A DNA stretch of 64,000 bases from Idiomarina sp. MD25a (GTDB lineage Bacteria > Pseudomonadota > Gammaproteobacteria > Enterobacterales > Alteromonadaceae). The notes under the pieces were generated by a model, which was not told the DNA's origin, did no database searches, and saw nothing but the letters and a program-made list of their open reading frames with translations. The translations under genes were made by a program, and so were the position numbers. Location: contig NZ_MDGT01000003.1 in the NCBI RefSeq assembly GCF_001870515.1, positions 1,122,842 through 1,186,841 on the forward strand. The letters are read 5' to 3'. Numbering within the stretch: position 1 is the stretch's first letter; every line of letters starts with the position of its first letter. This document shows positions 9,432 through 21,908 of this stretch, in pieces.

Positions 9432-11603
9432 ATGGTCCATGTTCGCAGTACACATGTTGATGATCCGCAGTATCAGGACGCGGCACAACACTGGTTAGTC
9501 AGTGTCAAAGATGTCAACACACTGGAAGAAACCGCGAACATGCTCGCCAAGCGCTATTCGGACCACGCTGATGCCTTACTCAAAGGCAAGGAGATGGTGG
9601 AGATTTTGGCTCCACTCAATCTTGATACTGAGTCGTTGCTTGCAGCATTGTACGCTCCGCTGGTCGATAAGGTGATGCTTGATATTGAAGACTTGCCGAT
9701 CGAACGTTCATTGCAAGTGTTACTGCGCAACGTCCAGCAAATGCAGAATATTTCTGAGCTACAGTCCTTTCAACATGGTCAACCGGATGGTGCGCAAATC
9801 GATAACGTGCGGCGTATGCTGTTGTCTATGGTTGAAGATGTTCGCGCGGTGCTTATTAAGCTCGCCGAGCGTATCTGCTTTCTGCGCGAGGTGAAAAATG
9901 CCGATGAGGAAACGCGTGTATTAGCGGCCAAGGAATGCGCAGAAATATACGCGCCCTTGGCCAACCGTTTGGGTATCGGTCAGTTGAAATGGGAGTTGGA
10001 AGATATCGCTTTTCGTTATCTGCATCCCAAAACTTACAAAAGCATCGCACAGCAGTTAGATGAGCGGCGTTTAGATCGAGAAAGTTATATCCATGACTTT
10101 GTCGAGGACTTGCAACATTCGTTGCAGGAGCAGGGGATAGCCGCAGATGTTTACGGTCGTCCTAAACACATCTTTTCGATTTGGCGCAAAATGCAGAAGA
10201 AGCACCTCAGCTTCGAGCAGTTATTTGATATTCGCGCTGTACGAATTTTGACGCATTCGTTGAAAGACTGTTACGCCGCTTTAGGCGTTGTGCACTCACG
10301 TTGGCGCCATCTATCCTCAGAGTTTGATGATTATGTGGCAACGCCAAAGCCAAATGGCTACCAATCGATCCATACGGTGGTGATCGGCCCCGACAACAAA
10401 AATGTCGAAATTCAAATTCGTAGTCATGAAATGCACGATGATGCAGAACTCGGGGTTGCCGCGCACTGGATGTATAAGGAAGGCGCGCAAGCAGGTAAAC
10501 GGCATGGCTTCGAAGAAAAGATCGCATGGCTGCGTAAGCTACTGGCTTGGCATGAAGATATGGCTGGGAGCGACTCGTTAGTCGAAGAGATACGTTCTCA
10601 GGTATTTGAAGATCGGGTCTATGTGTTCACGCCGAAAGGTGAGGTCATTGACCTTCCTGCGGGCTCTACACCGTTGGATTTTGCCTATTATATCCATAGT
10701 CAGGTCGGTCACCGCTGTGTCGGTGCGAAAATTGATGGCCGCATCGTACCTTTCACGTACCAACTGCAAAACGGTGATAAAGTCGAAATACTGACTCAGA
10801 AAAGCGCGCAACCGCGTCGTGATTGGTTAAATCCGCAGATGGGCTATCTGCATTCTTCACGCGCGCGCAGCAAAGTACATACTTACTTTAAGAAGCAGGA
10901 TCGCGACAAGAATTTACAAGCGGGTAAAGAACTGCTCGAGCAGGAGCTAAGCAAGTACGGTTTGAGTTTAAGTGCTGCCAATAAGGCGCTTGAACGCTTT
11001 AATGTGAGCCATTTAGATGACCTGCTAGCAGCTATTGGCGCAGGCGATATTAGACTTCATCAAGTGGTCAACTTTATTAAGCCGGCACCGACGGAAGAGC
11101 AGCAGCTCGCTCGGATTAAAAAGCGCACCGCACAGTCGACTAAGCCCGTCGGTGGCACCTCCGAAGTGACCATCGAAGGAATTGGTAACCTAATGATGCA
11201 GTTTGCACGCTGTTGCCAACCGATCCCCGGTGAACCGATTCGCGGATTTATAACCCAAGGGCGCGGTGTGTCGGTTCATCGGCAGGACTGCGATCAATTA
11301 CAGCACCTGCTTTCACAGCACCCTGAACGGGGCATTGAAGTGTCTTGGTCTGCTCGCACGCAGAAAGAGTATCGCGCGTCGGTTCGTATTTCAGCGTTGG
11401 ACAGAAATGGCTTATTGCACGACATCACCAGTGTTCTGGCCAACGAAAAAGCAGCGGTGCTGCAAATGGATAGTGAGTCAGACGCGCAGTCGCAGTCGGC
11501 GACCATTTGGCTGAAGTTAGCGGTTAAAAATAATCAGGCGTTGCAAAAAATCATTCAGCATTTACGCCAATTACCCGGCATTGAACAAGTTCAAAGGAGT
11601 TAA
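9432..11603 (+). CDS. relA: GTP pyrophosphokinase RelA
   Basis: A 723-residue ribosome-associated (p)ppGpp synthetase. Domain order: an N-terminal HD-like domain lacking a His-Asp hydrolase motif, the synthetase domain with an EFDDYVATPKPNGYQSIHT segment (about residues 297-315), a TGS domain (VFTPKGEVIDLPAGSTPLDFAY), a cysteine-containing region (FARCCQPIPGE) and a C-terminal ACT domain. The acidic ExDD signature, instead of the RxKD of bifunctional SpoT, marks a synthesis-only RelA. The order rlmD-relA-mazG-pyrG-eno agrees. Confidence 0.97.
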   Translation: MVHVRSTHVDDPQYQDAAQHWLVSVKDVNTLEETANMLAKRYSDHADALLKGKEMVEILAPLNLDTESLLAALYAPLVDKVMLDIEDLPIERSLQVLLRNVQQMQNISELQSFQHGQPDGAQIDNVRRMLLSMVEDVRAVLIKLAERICFLREVKNADEETRVLAAKECAEIYAPLANRLGIGQLKWELEDIAFRYLHPKTYKSIAQQLDERRLDRESYIHDFVEDLQHSLQEQGIAADVYGRPKHIFSIWRKMQKKHLSFEQLFDIRAVRILTHSLKDCYAALGVVHSRWRHLSSEFDDYVATPKPNGYQSIHTVVIGPDNKNVEIQIRSHEMHDDAELGVAAHWMYKEGAQAGKRHGFEEKIAWLRKLLAWHEDMAGSDSLVEEIRSQVFEDRVYVFTPKGEVIDLPAGSTPLDFAYYIHSQVGHRCVGAKIDGRIVPFTYQLQNGDKVEILTQKSAQPRRDWLNPQMGYLHSSRARSKVHTYFKKQDRDKNLQAGKELLEQELSKYGLSLSAANKALERFNVSHLDDLLAAIGAGDIRLHQVVNFIKPAPTEEQQLARIKKRTAQSTKPVGGTSEVTIEGIGNLMMQFARCCQPIPGEPIRGFITQGRGVSVHRQDCDQLQHLLSQHPERGIEVSWSARTQKEYRASVRISALDRNGLLHDITSVLANEKAAVLQMDSESDAQSQSATIWLKLAVKNNQALQKIIQHLRQLPGIEQVQRS

Positions 11604-11608
11604 CAACT

Positions 11609-12388
11609 ATGCAAGCAGTGGGTATCGCGGCGCTCAAACAGGTTATGCAGCAGCTACGCGACAAGCAACACGGCTGTCCGTGGGATCTCAAACAGACCTT
11701 TGAGTCGTTGCTACCCTATACCATCGAAGAAACCTATGAGGTGGTCGATGCGATCAATGGGGGCGATCGCGCAGCGATGAAAGATGAACTCGGTGACTTA
11801 CTGTTTCAAGTCGTGTTTTATGCGCAACTCGGTGAGGAAGAGGGAAGCTTTGATTTTGAGGCTATTGCCCAGCATACCGCTGATAAGCTGATACGCCGCC
11901 ATCCTCATGTATTTGAGCAAACCGACGGTGCTTTATCTGATGCCGAGATAAAGCAGCAGTGGGAAGCGATTAAACAGCAGGAGCGTAAAAGCCAGCAAGC
12001 AGAAACTGTCTTTAAAGATATTCCGAGTCAGTTACCGAGTGTGCTAAAAGCCGCTAAGCTTCAAAAGCGAGCGGCTTCTGTCGGCTTCGACTGGACGGAA
12101 GAAGAACCCATTTATGCAAAGGTTTACGAAGAGATCGATGAAGTTCGCACTGCCGAAAACGATGACCACCTGGAAGAAGAAATCGGTGATTTGTTATTTG
12201 CGGTGATTAACCTTGCACGCCATAAGCAGGTGAACCCAGAACGTGCGCTTCAGAGAGCCAACAATAAATTTGTGCAGCGCTTTCAAGCGATTGAAGCAAT
12301 GCTAAGCGCACGTGAGCAAGCAGCGGATGAACTGAGTCTGGAACAACTTGAAGCACTTTGGCAAGAGGTAAAATCGGCGCAAAAGTGA
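11609..12388 (+). CDS. mazG: Nucleoside triphosphate pyrophosphohydrolase MazG
   Basis: A 259-residue all-alpha NTP pyrophosphohydrolase that hydrolyses (d)NTPs to NMP and pyrophosphate. Two tandem MazG domains are visible, each with the acidic Mg-binding pattern: EETYEVVDAI and DELGDLLFQVVFYAQ (residues about 37-75) and EEIDEVR and EEIGDLLFAVINLARH (about residues 175-210). It follows relA by five bases; in E. coli MazG lowers (p)ppGpp effects, matching this coupling. No mazEF toxin pair lies between relA and mazG, unlike E. coli. Confidence 0.96.
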   Translation: MQAVGIAALKQVMQQLRDKQHGCPWDLKQTFESLLPYTIEETYEVVDAINGGDRAAMKDELGDLLFQVVFYAQLGEEEGSFDFEAIAQHTADKLIRRHPHVFEQTDGALSDAEIKQQWEAIKQQERKSQQAETVFKDIPSQLPSVLKAAKLQKRAASVGFDWTEEEPIYAKVYEEIDEVRTAENDDHLEEEIGDLLFAVINLARHKQVNPERALQRANNKFVQRFQAIEAMLSAREQAADELSLEQLEALWQEVKSAQK

Positions 12389-12397
12389 TGCTTTTAT

Positions 12398-12426
12398 TTG
12401 TAGAAATGGGTGCGCTTAGGTATACT
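12398..12426 (+). promoter_or_regulatory. Sigma-70-type promoter for pyrG
   Basis: A good -10 hexamer TATACT (12421-12426) lies 17 bases after a TTGTAG -35-like hexamer (12398-12403), in the 89-base gap between mazG and pyrG. Predicted transcription starts near 12433, giving a leader of about 45 bases. Confidence 0.6.
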
Positions 12427-12474
12427 ATTTTCCCGTCTTAAGAAATCCCTACATTGACCTGACCAACTGGGTAA

Positions 12475-16049
<3,575 letters not shown>

Positions 16050-16053
<4 letters not shown>

Positions 16054-16859
16054 ATGCCATTGGCTTCCATTTCGATGCGTGACGCCGCACCGTAAATCAG
16101 GCTTGCATCACCTTCGAGCTCACCCTCAGGTGTCGTGGTTGGCCAAAGCTCGTCAAGTCCCTGAATAACCTTACGCGTTTCTGCGATAGCCTCTTCGGCA
16201 CCTGCTCGTTGTGCTTCAGACAACGCATCGAGACGGCTCAACGCGATTTGCTGAAATCCATATGCGTCTTGAAACTCATGCACATTGACCACCTGGTTTT
16301 GTTTGATACCAATGGCGTACTCATCGGCTGAGGTGAGTAACATGCTGGCGATACTTTTTAGTACTTCGGCTGCGGTCATTGATGCCAAAGGTTCGTTAGC
16401 CGCAATAGCGTCTTTCAATGCGGCATAGTTTTCCATGACGACAGCCTTATCGGCATCATTATTGACGCTATCGGCTAAATCGCTTAACGGTTTTGCGAAG
16501 CCCGGTAGGTCGCGTGCTTCGAATGCACTTACTAAGCCCGCGTAGAGCTCATCACCGGGGTGTTTCATATGGGTCTTTGCCATCTCTAAATGACCTTGTT
16601 CATATAGCTTCATGCCGACCCACAGATGACCACGTATTAAACCGAGTTGCGCTAAAAACGCTGAATCATTGGTGGTTAAATCTACGCTGACAGCGCCTTC
16701 ACCTTCGCCTTCCATCATTGGGCCCGGCGCAGTGAGTAATGTAGCGGGGGCTAGGCTGGTATGTGGGCTGGTTGCCGCAACGGCACCTTGACTGATGACC
16801 ATCGAGGCACCAATCGCCGAACTCACCGCAATCCAACTCTTGCGTTTTTCTCTCATCAT
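16050..16859 (-). CDS. Exported His/Met-rich protein of unknown function
   Basis: A 269-residue protein from the ATG at 16857-16859, chosen because an AAGGA element lies just upstream and the signal peptide then starts MMREKRKSWIAV and ends near GAVAA. The mature protein has a cluster of possible metal ligands: His78, His90, Met93, His97, Met98 and His100 within a helical stretch ending in KHPGDELY, and an acidic Glu-rich region near residues 48-56. The rest is predicted helical. It is divergent from a PKHD-type hydroxylase gene across a Fur-like box, suggesting iron-responsive periplasmic function. I see no imelysin or EfeO motif I can trust. Confidence 0.75.
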
Positions 16860-16901
16860 GGAATCCTTGTTTTTGCTCAATGTTATTTCAGTTATAATCT
16901 C

Positions 16902-16920
16902 AAAAATGATAACTATTCGC
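16902..16920. promoter_or_regulatory. Fur-box-like operator between divergent genes
   Basis: The 19 bases AAAAATGATAACTATTCGC match 13 of 19 positions of the Fur consensus GATAATGATAATCATTATC. A perfect TATAAT hexamer (16893-16898) directly precedes it on the plus strand, so a bound repressor would block the hydroxylase promoter. The box also lies 43 bases upstream of the divergent exported-protein start. Confidence 0.6.
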
Positions 16921-16942
16921 AAATAAAAGGTGTGTTCTTGAT

Positions 16943-17599
16943 ATGATTATCCACTTACAGCAAGTCATCGATAAACCGACCATCGATGTGATTAATGAGA
17001 AACTTGCTCAGCATACCTTCACTGATGGCAAATTATCCGCGGGGGCAGGGGCTAAATCTGTTAAAAACAATCAGCAATTGAGTGTTGACCAAAAAGCGCA
17101 AGGACTGGTTGATTTTACGCTTCAGCGCATGCTGAGAAACCCCTGGGTGGAGGCTGCTTTACGTCCGAAAACAATTGCACGAAGCATGATCAATCGCTAT
17201 CAAAATGAGCAAAGTTACGGTGTTCATGTGGATGACGCACTCATGAATCAAGCGCGCACCGATATCTCTTTTACACTCTCGTTATCTGCGCTTGACGAGT
17301 ATCAAGGTGGTGCATTAACGATAGACGAACATAGTGGTGAGCGAAGCTGGCGCTTAGATGCCGGCGATGTGCTGATCTATCCAAGTCACTTTTTGCATCA
17401 GGTAGAGCCTGTGACAGCAGGTCAACGCACTGCGTTAGTTGGTTGGTGTCAGAGTTGGGTGAGAGATGCTCAGCAACGCGCCTTACTGTTTGATATGCAG
17501 CAAGCCGTCATGCACGAGTTTGAGACCGAGGGACGCAGTGAACAATACCTTCTGCTCTCTAAAAGCTATCAAAACCTGTTGCGAATGTGGATGGATTAA
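16943..17599 (+). CDS. PKHD-type Fe(II)/2-oxoglutarate hydroxylase (PiuC/YbiX family)
   Basis: A 218-residue dioxygenase of the PiuC/YbiX family (usually about 225). The facial triad is visible as His95 and Asp97 (GVHVDDA) and His152 (FLHQVEPVT), with Arg162 as the likely 2-oxoglutarate ligand. PiuC genes are usually iron-repressed and sit beside TonB-dependent siderophore receptors; the substrate is not established. Here the neighbour is an exported His/Met-rich protein instead of a receptor, and a Fur-like box covers the promoter. The ATG has an AAGGTG ribosome-binding site about 10 bases upstream. Confidence 0.93.
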   Translation: MIIHLQQVIDKPTIDVINEKLAQHTFTDGKLSAGAGAKSVKNNQQLSVDQKAQGLVDFTLQRMLRNPWVEAALRPKTIARSMINRYQNEQSYGVHVDDALMNQARTDISFTLSLSALDEYQGGALTIDEHSGERSWRLDAGDVLIYPSHFLHQVEPVTAGQRTALVGWCQSWVRDAQQRALLFDMQQAVMHEFETEGRSEQYLLLSKSYQNLLRMWMD

Positions 17600-17660
17600 T
17601 TATGAATTCACGATACAATGAACGATATTAGGTAGCCTAACTGATTGTGATTAAGGATAT

Positions 17661-18998
17661 TTGCTGTTGCTAGATAGGTTTAAAGGATTACAACTTAATT
17701 TTCTTCATGGTTTGTTAGTCGTTGTATTTTTGGTCGGCATCGCCTGTGTTGAGTGGGTTATTCATTTAACCTCATCGCAGTATCAGCAGCTTAAAAGTAA
17801 CCGAGCAACGACTGAATTAGTCGGTATTCGCTCTCAAATGGAGCAATTGTTTGGTGAAGCGTCTCGTGCAGCCTTTGCATTTTCTTCCTATTTCTCTGTG
17901 CAGCCTGTCACTGAACCGGTTAACACGCGCTTACTCGCGGTGTCTATTCTTAAAGAGAGTCCTGTGGTCAAACGAGTATCGGTTTGGCGTAACCAAGACT
18001 TATTGTTTGCCTATCCAATAACGCCGGCTATGACGTTATGGACAAGCCAAGCACCCAAGCAATACGATCTCACATCCCCCGTTGCACAGTTATTTGAAAA
18101 CTATCAAGTTTCCGCCCCACGTTTGTTAGAGAATGGTGCTCTGGCGTTGGATGTGACATTACCAATCTATACCCGACACTTCACTTTCTCAGGATTTTAC
18201 TGGGGTTCGGTACGGCTATTGGTTGATATATCAGAAATCATGCGACGCGTTCGTGAAGGGAGTGCTGCGGACTACGAGATTGCGCTAAGTCGCGCTTCGG
18301 TCGAAAAGCTGGGTGAGGAGGTTTTTCTCGGCAATCCTGATATTTTAAACACGGCGGATGCGACGACTGAACTTGATGTGTTTAATGAAACTTGGCAGGT
18401 CCATGCGCGTGCAAAACGCACGAATACAGAAGTCAGTGGCATGGGTTGGCTGCGCTTTTTCGGTTATGCCGGGGTCATTGTACTCGCCGCCGTCATCGCG
18501 CTACTGAGCCGCAGTTATCGTGCGTTGCATCAGCAAGCGCGGACGGATGTGCTGACAGGGTTGTTAAATCGTCGAGCCTTAACACAACGCTTTAAGGCGT
18601 TAGCCCTGCGCAATGATACACCTTTAGAGGTGATCTATATTGACTTGAATAAATTTAAGCCGATCAACGACCAATACGGACATGCCGTTGGCGACCGTTT
18701 TCTCATGCATGTGGCGTCTATATTGAATACTTACGTGAACGCCAAAGAAGCCGGTCGCATCGGTGGTGATGAGTTTGTCGTGTTACGTCCTCTCAAGTCG
18801 AGTGAAGTTGGCAAAACAGATGGTGTAAGAGCCATCGTTGAACACCTACGCGAGCATCCTTTTGTGTTCGAGAGGGGCGAGTTAACCATTCACGCCAGTG
18901 TTGGTCGTGCAGAGTTCCCAACCGAGGGGCGCTCGCTAGAAGAACTCTTACACGTAGCGGATGAACGTATGTACGAAGACAAAAATAAAGACGTTTAG
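17661..18998 (+). CDS. Membrane-bound diguanylate cyclase (GGDEF protein)
   Basis: About 445 residues. One N-terminal transmembrane segment (about residues 14-38), a periplasmic sensor region of some 215 residues, a second membrane segment (about residues 258-276) and a C-terminal GGDEF domain with the intact motif at 368-372 (GRIGGDEFVVLR) and the DVLTGLLNRRAL start. It should make cyclic di-GMP from two GTP. No RxxD inhibitory site is seen five residues before GGDEF. No ATG is available: the codons at the 5' end are TTG CTG TTG directly after an AAGGA site, so initiation is at TTG 17661 or 17667. It ends in a 4-base convergent overlap with the next gene. Confidence 0.92.
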   Translation: MLLLDRFKGLQLNFLHGLLVVVFLVGIACVEWVIHLTSSQYQQLKSNRATTELVGIRSQMEQLFGEASRAAFAFSSYFSVQPVTEPVNTRLLAVSILKESPVVKRVSVWRNQDLLFAYPITPAMTLWTSQAPKQYDLTSPVAQLFENYQVSAPRLLENGALALDVTLPIYTRHFTFSGFYWGSVRLLVDISEIMRRVREGSAADYEIALSRASVEKLGEEVFLGNPDILNTADATTELDVFNETWQVHARAKRTNTEVSGMGWLRFFGYAGVIVLAAVIALLSRSYRALHQQARTDVLTGLLNRRALTQRFKALALRNDTPLEVIYIDLNKFKPINDQYGHAVGDRFLMHVASILNTYVNAKEAGRIGGDEFVVLRPLKSSEVGKTDGVRAIVEHLREHPFVFERGELTIHASVGRAEFPTEGRSLEELLHVADERMYEDKNKDV

Positions 18999-19657
18999 TC
19001 TTCGTTGTCATTTCGATGTAGGCGTCGGTATATAACGAACGAGTAAACTGTGGGTACAAGTGCAAGCGCTATAATAAGTGCGATAAATAGACCTTGTGGG
19101 ATAGTCCACCAAGCCCTCGATACTAATACCGCGCCAATAATGATAAAACAGTAACTTCCCAAGCGGTGGGTTTTGTACCAGACTTCATCACTGGCCAAGG
19201 TCCAAGGCGTACGAATACCAATAAAGAAGTTCTTCCGCAGCTTACCTAAGTAATTACCCAAACAGATAAATAAGACGCCCACACCGACAACAATGATTGT
19301 TGGTAACTCGAGGTCTGCACCGAGGGCAACACTCAATTGGACAACCTGAGTAAGTAGAAGAAAACCTAGCATCAAGTTGGTAATTAAGCCGACAGTCGTG
19401 CGGAAACTATCTATTTTGTAGCCTTTTGGGGATAGCACGTGAAGGCATTCCATGAGTGCCCATAGCCCGACCATGAGCAGTGTCATCAGCCAAGCGCCAA
19501 GAGGTTTGGACTGATAATCATCAATTTCCCCGGCGAAGTTCCAATGACTGGGTATTTCTTGTGGTAGCTGGTTATAAACCGCACCCACAAAAACGGCACT
19601 GAGTACGATGAATAACCAGCTTATCCAGCGATGTTTCCAAGAGAGCGTAAAGGTCAT
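18995..19657 (-). CDS. SdpI-like membrane protein (DUF1648/SdpI)
   Basis: A 220-residue protein with about six membrane segments. The N-terminal DUF1648 motif (QLPQEIPSHWNFAGE) lies between the first two, and the C-terminal SdpI motif GNYLGKLRKNFFIGIRTPWT with SDEVWYKTHR is clear. In Bacillus, SdpI confers immunity to the SdpC toxin and sequesters the repressor SdpR at the membrane. Here the gene overlaps an ArsR-type regulator by four bases, the same pairing as sdpR-sdpI. No toxin gene is near, so the role is more likely envelope-stress sensing or protection. Confidence 0.9.
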   Translation of the reverse strand: MTFTLSWKHRWISWLFIVLSAVFVGAVYNQLPQEIPSHWNFAGEIDDYQSKPLGAWLMTLLMVGLWALMECLHVLSPKGYKIDSFRTTVGLITNLMLGFLLLTQVVQLSVALGADLELPTIIVVGVGVLFICLGNYLGKLRKNFFIGIRTPWTLASDEVWYKTHRLGSYCFIIIGAVLVSRAWWTIPQGLFIALIIALALVPTVYSFVIYRRLHRNDNED

Positions 19658-19929
19658 GAGTCCTCCTTGTGAGAAAATAGACCAAACAAGATCGCCATGA
19701 CCTCTTCGGCGATCGAACTATTAAGCGAGTATATGAGCTGTTGTCCGCGGCGCTCGCGGCGCACTAACTCGGCATTCAGCAATAATGCTAAATGATGGGA
19801 TAGCGAAGCCTTAGTAATTGAAAACTCCTCACTCAGCTCACCCGCACTTTTTGAGCCAGAGCGCAATACTCGGAGAATATCTCGGCGCGTGCCGTCGGCA
19901 AGCGCTTTGAACACCAGTTGTTGTTTCAT
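19654..19929 (-). CDS. ArsR-family repressor, SdpR-like
   Basis: A 91-residue winged-helix regulator: FKALADGTRRDILRVLRSG, then the recognition helix region ITKASLSHHLALL and a RRGQQLIYSL wing. It has no cysteines, so the classical ELCVCDL metal-sensing site is absent; this fits SdpR-type members that respond to their membrane partner. It is the first gene of a two-gene operon with the SdpI-like protein (4-base overlap). A long palindrome overlapping its promoter is the likely operator. Confidence 0.9.
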   Translation of the reverse strand: MKQQLVFKALADGTRRDILRVLRSGSKSAGELSEEFSITKASLSHHLALLLNAELVRRERRGQQLIYSLNSSIAEEVMAILFGLFSHKEDS

Positions 19930-19948
19930 TATGAAGACATTACCATTT

Positions 19949-19990
19949 CTTTAGATATTTAGATAATAGTCTAAATATCTAAAGTTGCAA
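19949..19990 (-). promoter_or_regulatory. Promoter and palindromic operator of the sdpR/sdpI-like operon
   Basis: A perfect 15-base inverted repeat (arms 19949-19963 and 19970-19984, six-base spacer) of the type CTTTAGATATTTAGA / TCTAAATATCTAAAG. Read on the minus strand it covers the 16-base spacer and the -10 (TATTAT, 19963-19968) of a promoter whose -35 is TTGCAA (19985-19990). Each arm holds two tandem TTTAGATA-like half-sites. This is a typical place for ArsR-family autorepression. Confidence 0.75.
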
Positions 19991-20029
19991 GATTGCATTA
20001 TGCTTATATCCCATCTTTAAGGACGCGCT

Positions 20030-20587
20030 ATGAAACTGATATCGACTTGGCAAACAGAAAGGCTTGTGGTTAGACCGCTTAAAGAGACTGATGCGGAGTT
20101 TATATTAACATTACTCAATGAGCCTGAATTCATTAAACAAATCGCTGATAAGCAGGTCAGAACCATTGATAACGCTATCAACTATATCGAAACAGGCCCC
20201 CAATTGCAGTATCGACAGCATGACTTGGGCTTGATGTTGATGGTGCGTAAGCAGGATGATAAACCGATAGGATTAATGGGGTTGTTAAAGCGCGATTTTC
20301 TCGATGACCCTGATATCGGTTATGCATTATCTCAAGCATTCACAGGGCATGGCTATGCGATTGAAGCCGCTGTATCGTTAATGCATCGAGTGGCAGCGCA
20401 TACTGCGTTAAATCGTATTAATGCTATTTGTAACCCAACTAATCAGGCTTCTCTCAATTTATTAGATAAACTGGGGTTTGTAAAACAAGGTATGATTGAG
20501 TTGCCCGATGATGGGCAACCCGTAGTGCTATTAGAAACTTTTGTTGAGCGTGGTGGTGGCTTAGATGGTGGTCAACCAGCCAAATGA
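20030..20587 (+). CDS. GNAT-family acetyltransferase (RimJ/RimL type)
   Basis: A 185-residue N-acetyltransferase. The N-terminal TERLVVRPLKETDAEFIL motif, the central IGLMGLLKRD strand and the acetyl-CoA-binding GYALSQAFTGHGYAIEA segment, then NRINAICNPTNQASLNLLDKLGF, match the RimJ/RimL-like Acetyltransf_3 group. Substrate cannot be told. An AAGGA ribosome-binding site precedes the ATG. It is divergent from the ArsR gene and its 3' end overlaps the convergent ilvE-type gene by 27 bases. Confidence 0.9.
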   Translation: MKLISTWQTERLVVRPLKETDAEFILTLLNEPEFIKQIADKQVRTIDNAINYIETGPQLQYRQHDLGLMLMVRKQDDKPIGLMGLLKRDFLDDPDIGYALSQAFTGHGYAIEAAVSLMHRVAAHTALNRINAICNPTNQASLNLLDKLGFVKQGMIELPDDGQPVVLLETFVERGGGLDGGQPAK

Positions 20588-21556
20588 GTCGGCCCGTTCA
20601 CCCCATTGAATCTCATTTAGCGCACGGCGCAATAATTGCGTTTTAGGACCTTCTTCGCCGTTGCCGATGGTGATAGTTTGCTCGTTGTGAATCAGCGATC
20701 CAACCGGGGTCAGTACTGCTGCTGTACCCGATAGCGCCGCTTCGGTAGTTGGCTTTTGAGCGCGCTCGAGGAGCTCATCAACCGATAAAGTACGCTCAGT
20801 GACCGTCATACCCATGTCTTTGGCAAGTGTCAGAATGGAGTCGCGGGTAATACCATGTAAAAAGCTGCTATCCAAATCTTTGGTAATAACCTCATCACCG
20901 TCGATGAGTATGAAGTTGGCAGCGCCTGTTTCTTGCACATCCCCGTTTGGGCAAAACAGTACTTGGTCAGCATCGTATTGGGCGCGTGCTTGCATGATCG
21001 GATTTAATGCACTGGCATAGTTGCCACCACTTTTGATCATGCCCATGTGCGGAGCACAGCGCATGCCATCCGTTTCGATAAGTAGTTTTAATGGACGCGT
21101 GCCACCCGCAAAATAGTCACCCACAGGTGACAACAACACATACAGCAGCGACTGGGTTGCTGGGCTGGCCGCTTTACCAATCGCTGGCTCGGTGCCGATA
21201 TGCGTTGGGCGTATATACATGGAACCAGGCGGGGTGGGGACTTCATTTTTAAAGTGTTTGACGATGTCGACGATCATTTGCTCGAGTAATTCAGCATCGA
21301 CCTCGGGTAAAGCCAGCAATTTACTGCTCTGACGCATGCGTTTTATATTTTGATCGAGTCTAAAAATATGAACTGAGCCATCGGCATGTTTAAACGCTTT
21401 CAACCCTTCAAAACAGGTACTGGCATAGTGTAAAGCGTGTGCTCCGGGGTGCAATGACAAACTATCGGCTGCACTTATTTTAGGGGGATGCCACTGCCCA
21501 TCACAGTATTCTGTAATACTCATTTCAGGCATGAAAACGGTGCCAAAAGCGGCCAT
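20561..21556 (-). CDS. ilvE: Branched-chain amino acid aminotransferase
   Basis: A 331-residue class IV PLP aminotransferase that interconverts Leu, Ile and Val with their 2-oxo acids. The PLP lysine is Lys175 in MGMIKSGGNYA; other motifs are GAHALHYASTCFEGLKAF, MYIRPTHIG, GDVQETGAANF and SFLHGITRDSIL. The FEGLK and MIKSGGNYA forms are those of the type II (eukaryotic-like) branch, unlike the E. coli IlvE type. It could serve catabolism as well as synthesis. It is a lone gene, convergent with the acetyltransferase. Confidence 0.93.
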   Translation of the reverse strand: MAAFGTVFMPEMSITEYCDGQWHPPKISAADSLSLHPGAHALHYASTCFEGLKAFKHADGSVHIFRLDQNIKRMRQSSKLLALPEVDAELLEQMIVDIVKHFKNEVPTPPGSMYIRPTHIGTEPAIGKAASPATQSLLYVLLSPVGDYFAGGTRPLKLLIETDGMRCAPHMGMIKSGGNYASALNPIMQARAQYDADQVLFCPNGDVQETGAANFILIDGDEVITKDLDSSFLHGITRDSILTLAKDMGMTVTERTLSVDELLERAQKPTTEAALSGTAAVLTPVGSLIHNEQTITIGNGEEGPKTQLLRRALNEIQWGERADSFGWLTTI

Positions 21557-21614
21557 ATCAAACTCCTTTACGTTAAAATCGACGCTAGTTTATCACGAAA
21601 TCTACGTAATTTAG

Positions 21615-21902
21615 CTAAGAAGGGTTTCGTTTCAGATACCAAATGGCGATTGGGATTTCCATCAACGCGTAAGTAATGAGGGTGTACCAGAACCAGTTAA
21701 GCGAACCACCCAGTAACAAAAAAGGATACCCAAGTCCCATGTATTTTGACCCTACGATGATAAGTGAAAGGATGATAGCGCTACCGCTCGCGATGGCTAG
21801 TTTACCCAAAGATTTACCCGCAACTCGCGGAAAAACGTGCAGATAACACACCAATAGAATCGAAAGATTCAGCAAAACAACTAAAAGTTCAGCGGGTAAC
21901 AT
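21615..21902 (-). CDS. Small three-helix membrane protein of unknown function
   Basis: A 95-residue, very hydrophobic protein with three or four predicted membrane segments (about residues 4-26, 33-52, 58-76 and 74-90) and a basic C-terminus. I do not recognise the family. Its ATG lies six bases after the stop of the TauE-type permease, so it is the second gene of that operon; it may be an accessory subunit, which is inference from position only. Confidence 0.7.
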   Translation of the reverse strand: MLPAELLVVLLNLSILLVCYLHVFPRVAGKSLGKLAIASGSAIILSLIIVGSKYMGLGYPFLLLGGSLNWFWYTLITYALMEIPIAIWYLKRNPS

Positions 21903-21908
21903 CTCGAC

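Noticed and set aside
10207-10527. A 106-codon minus-strand frame inside relA
   Set aside because: It lies wholly within the conserved synthetase region of relA, has Arg/His-rich shadow composition and no ribosome-binding site.
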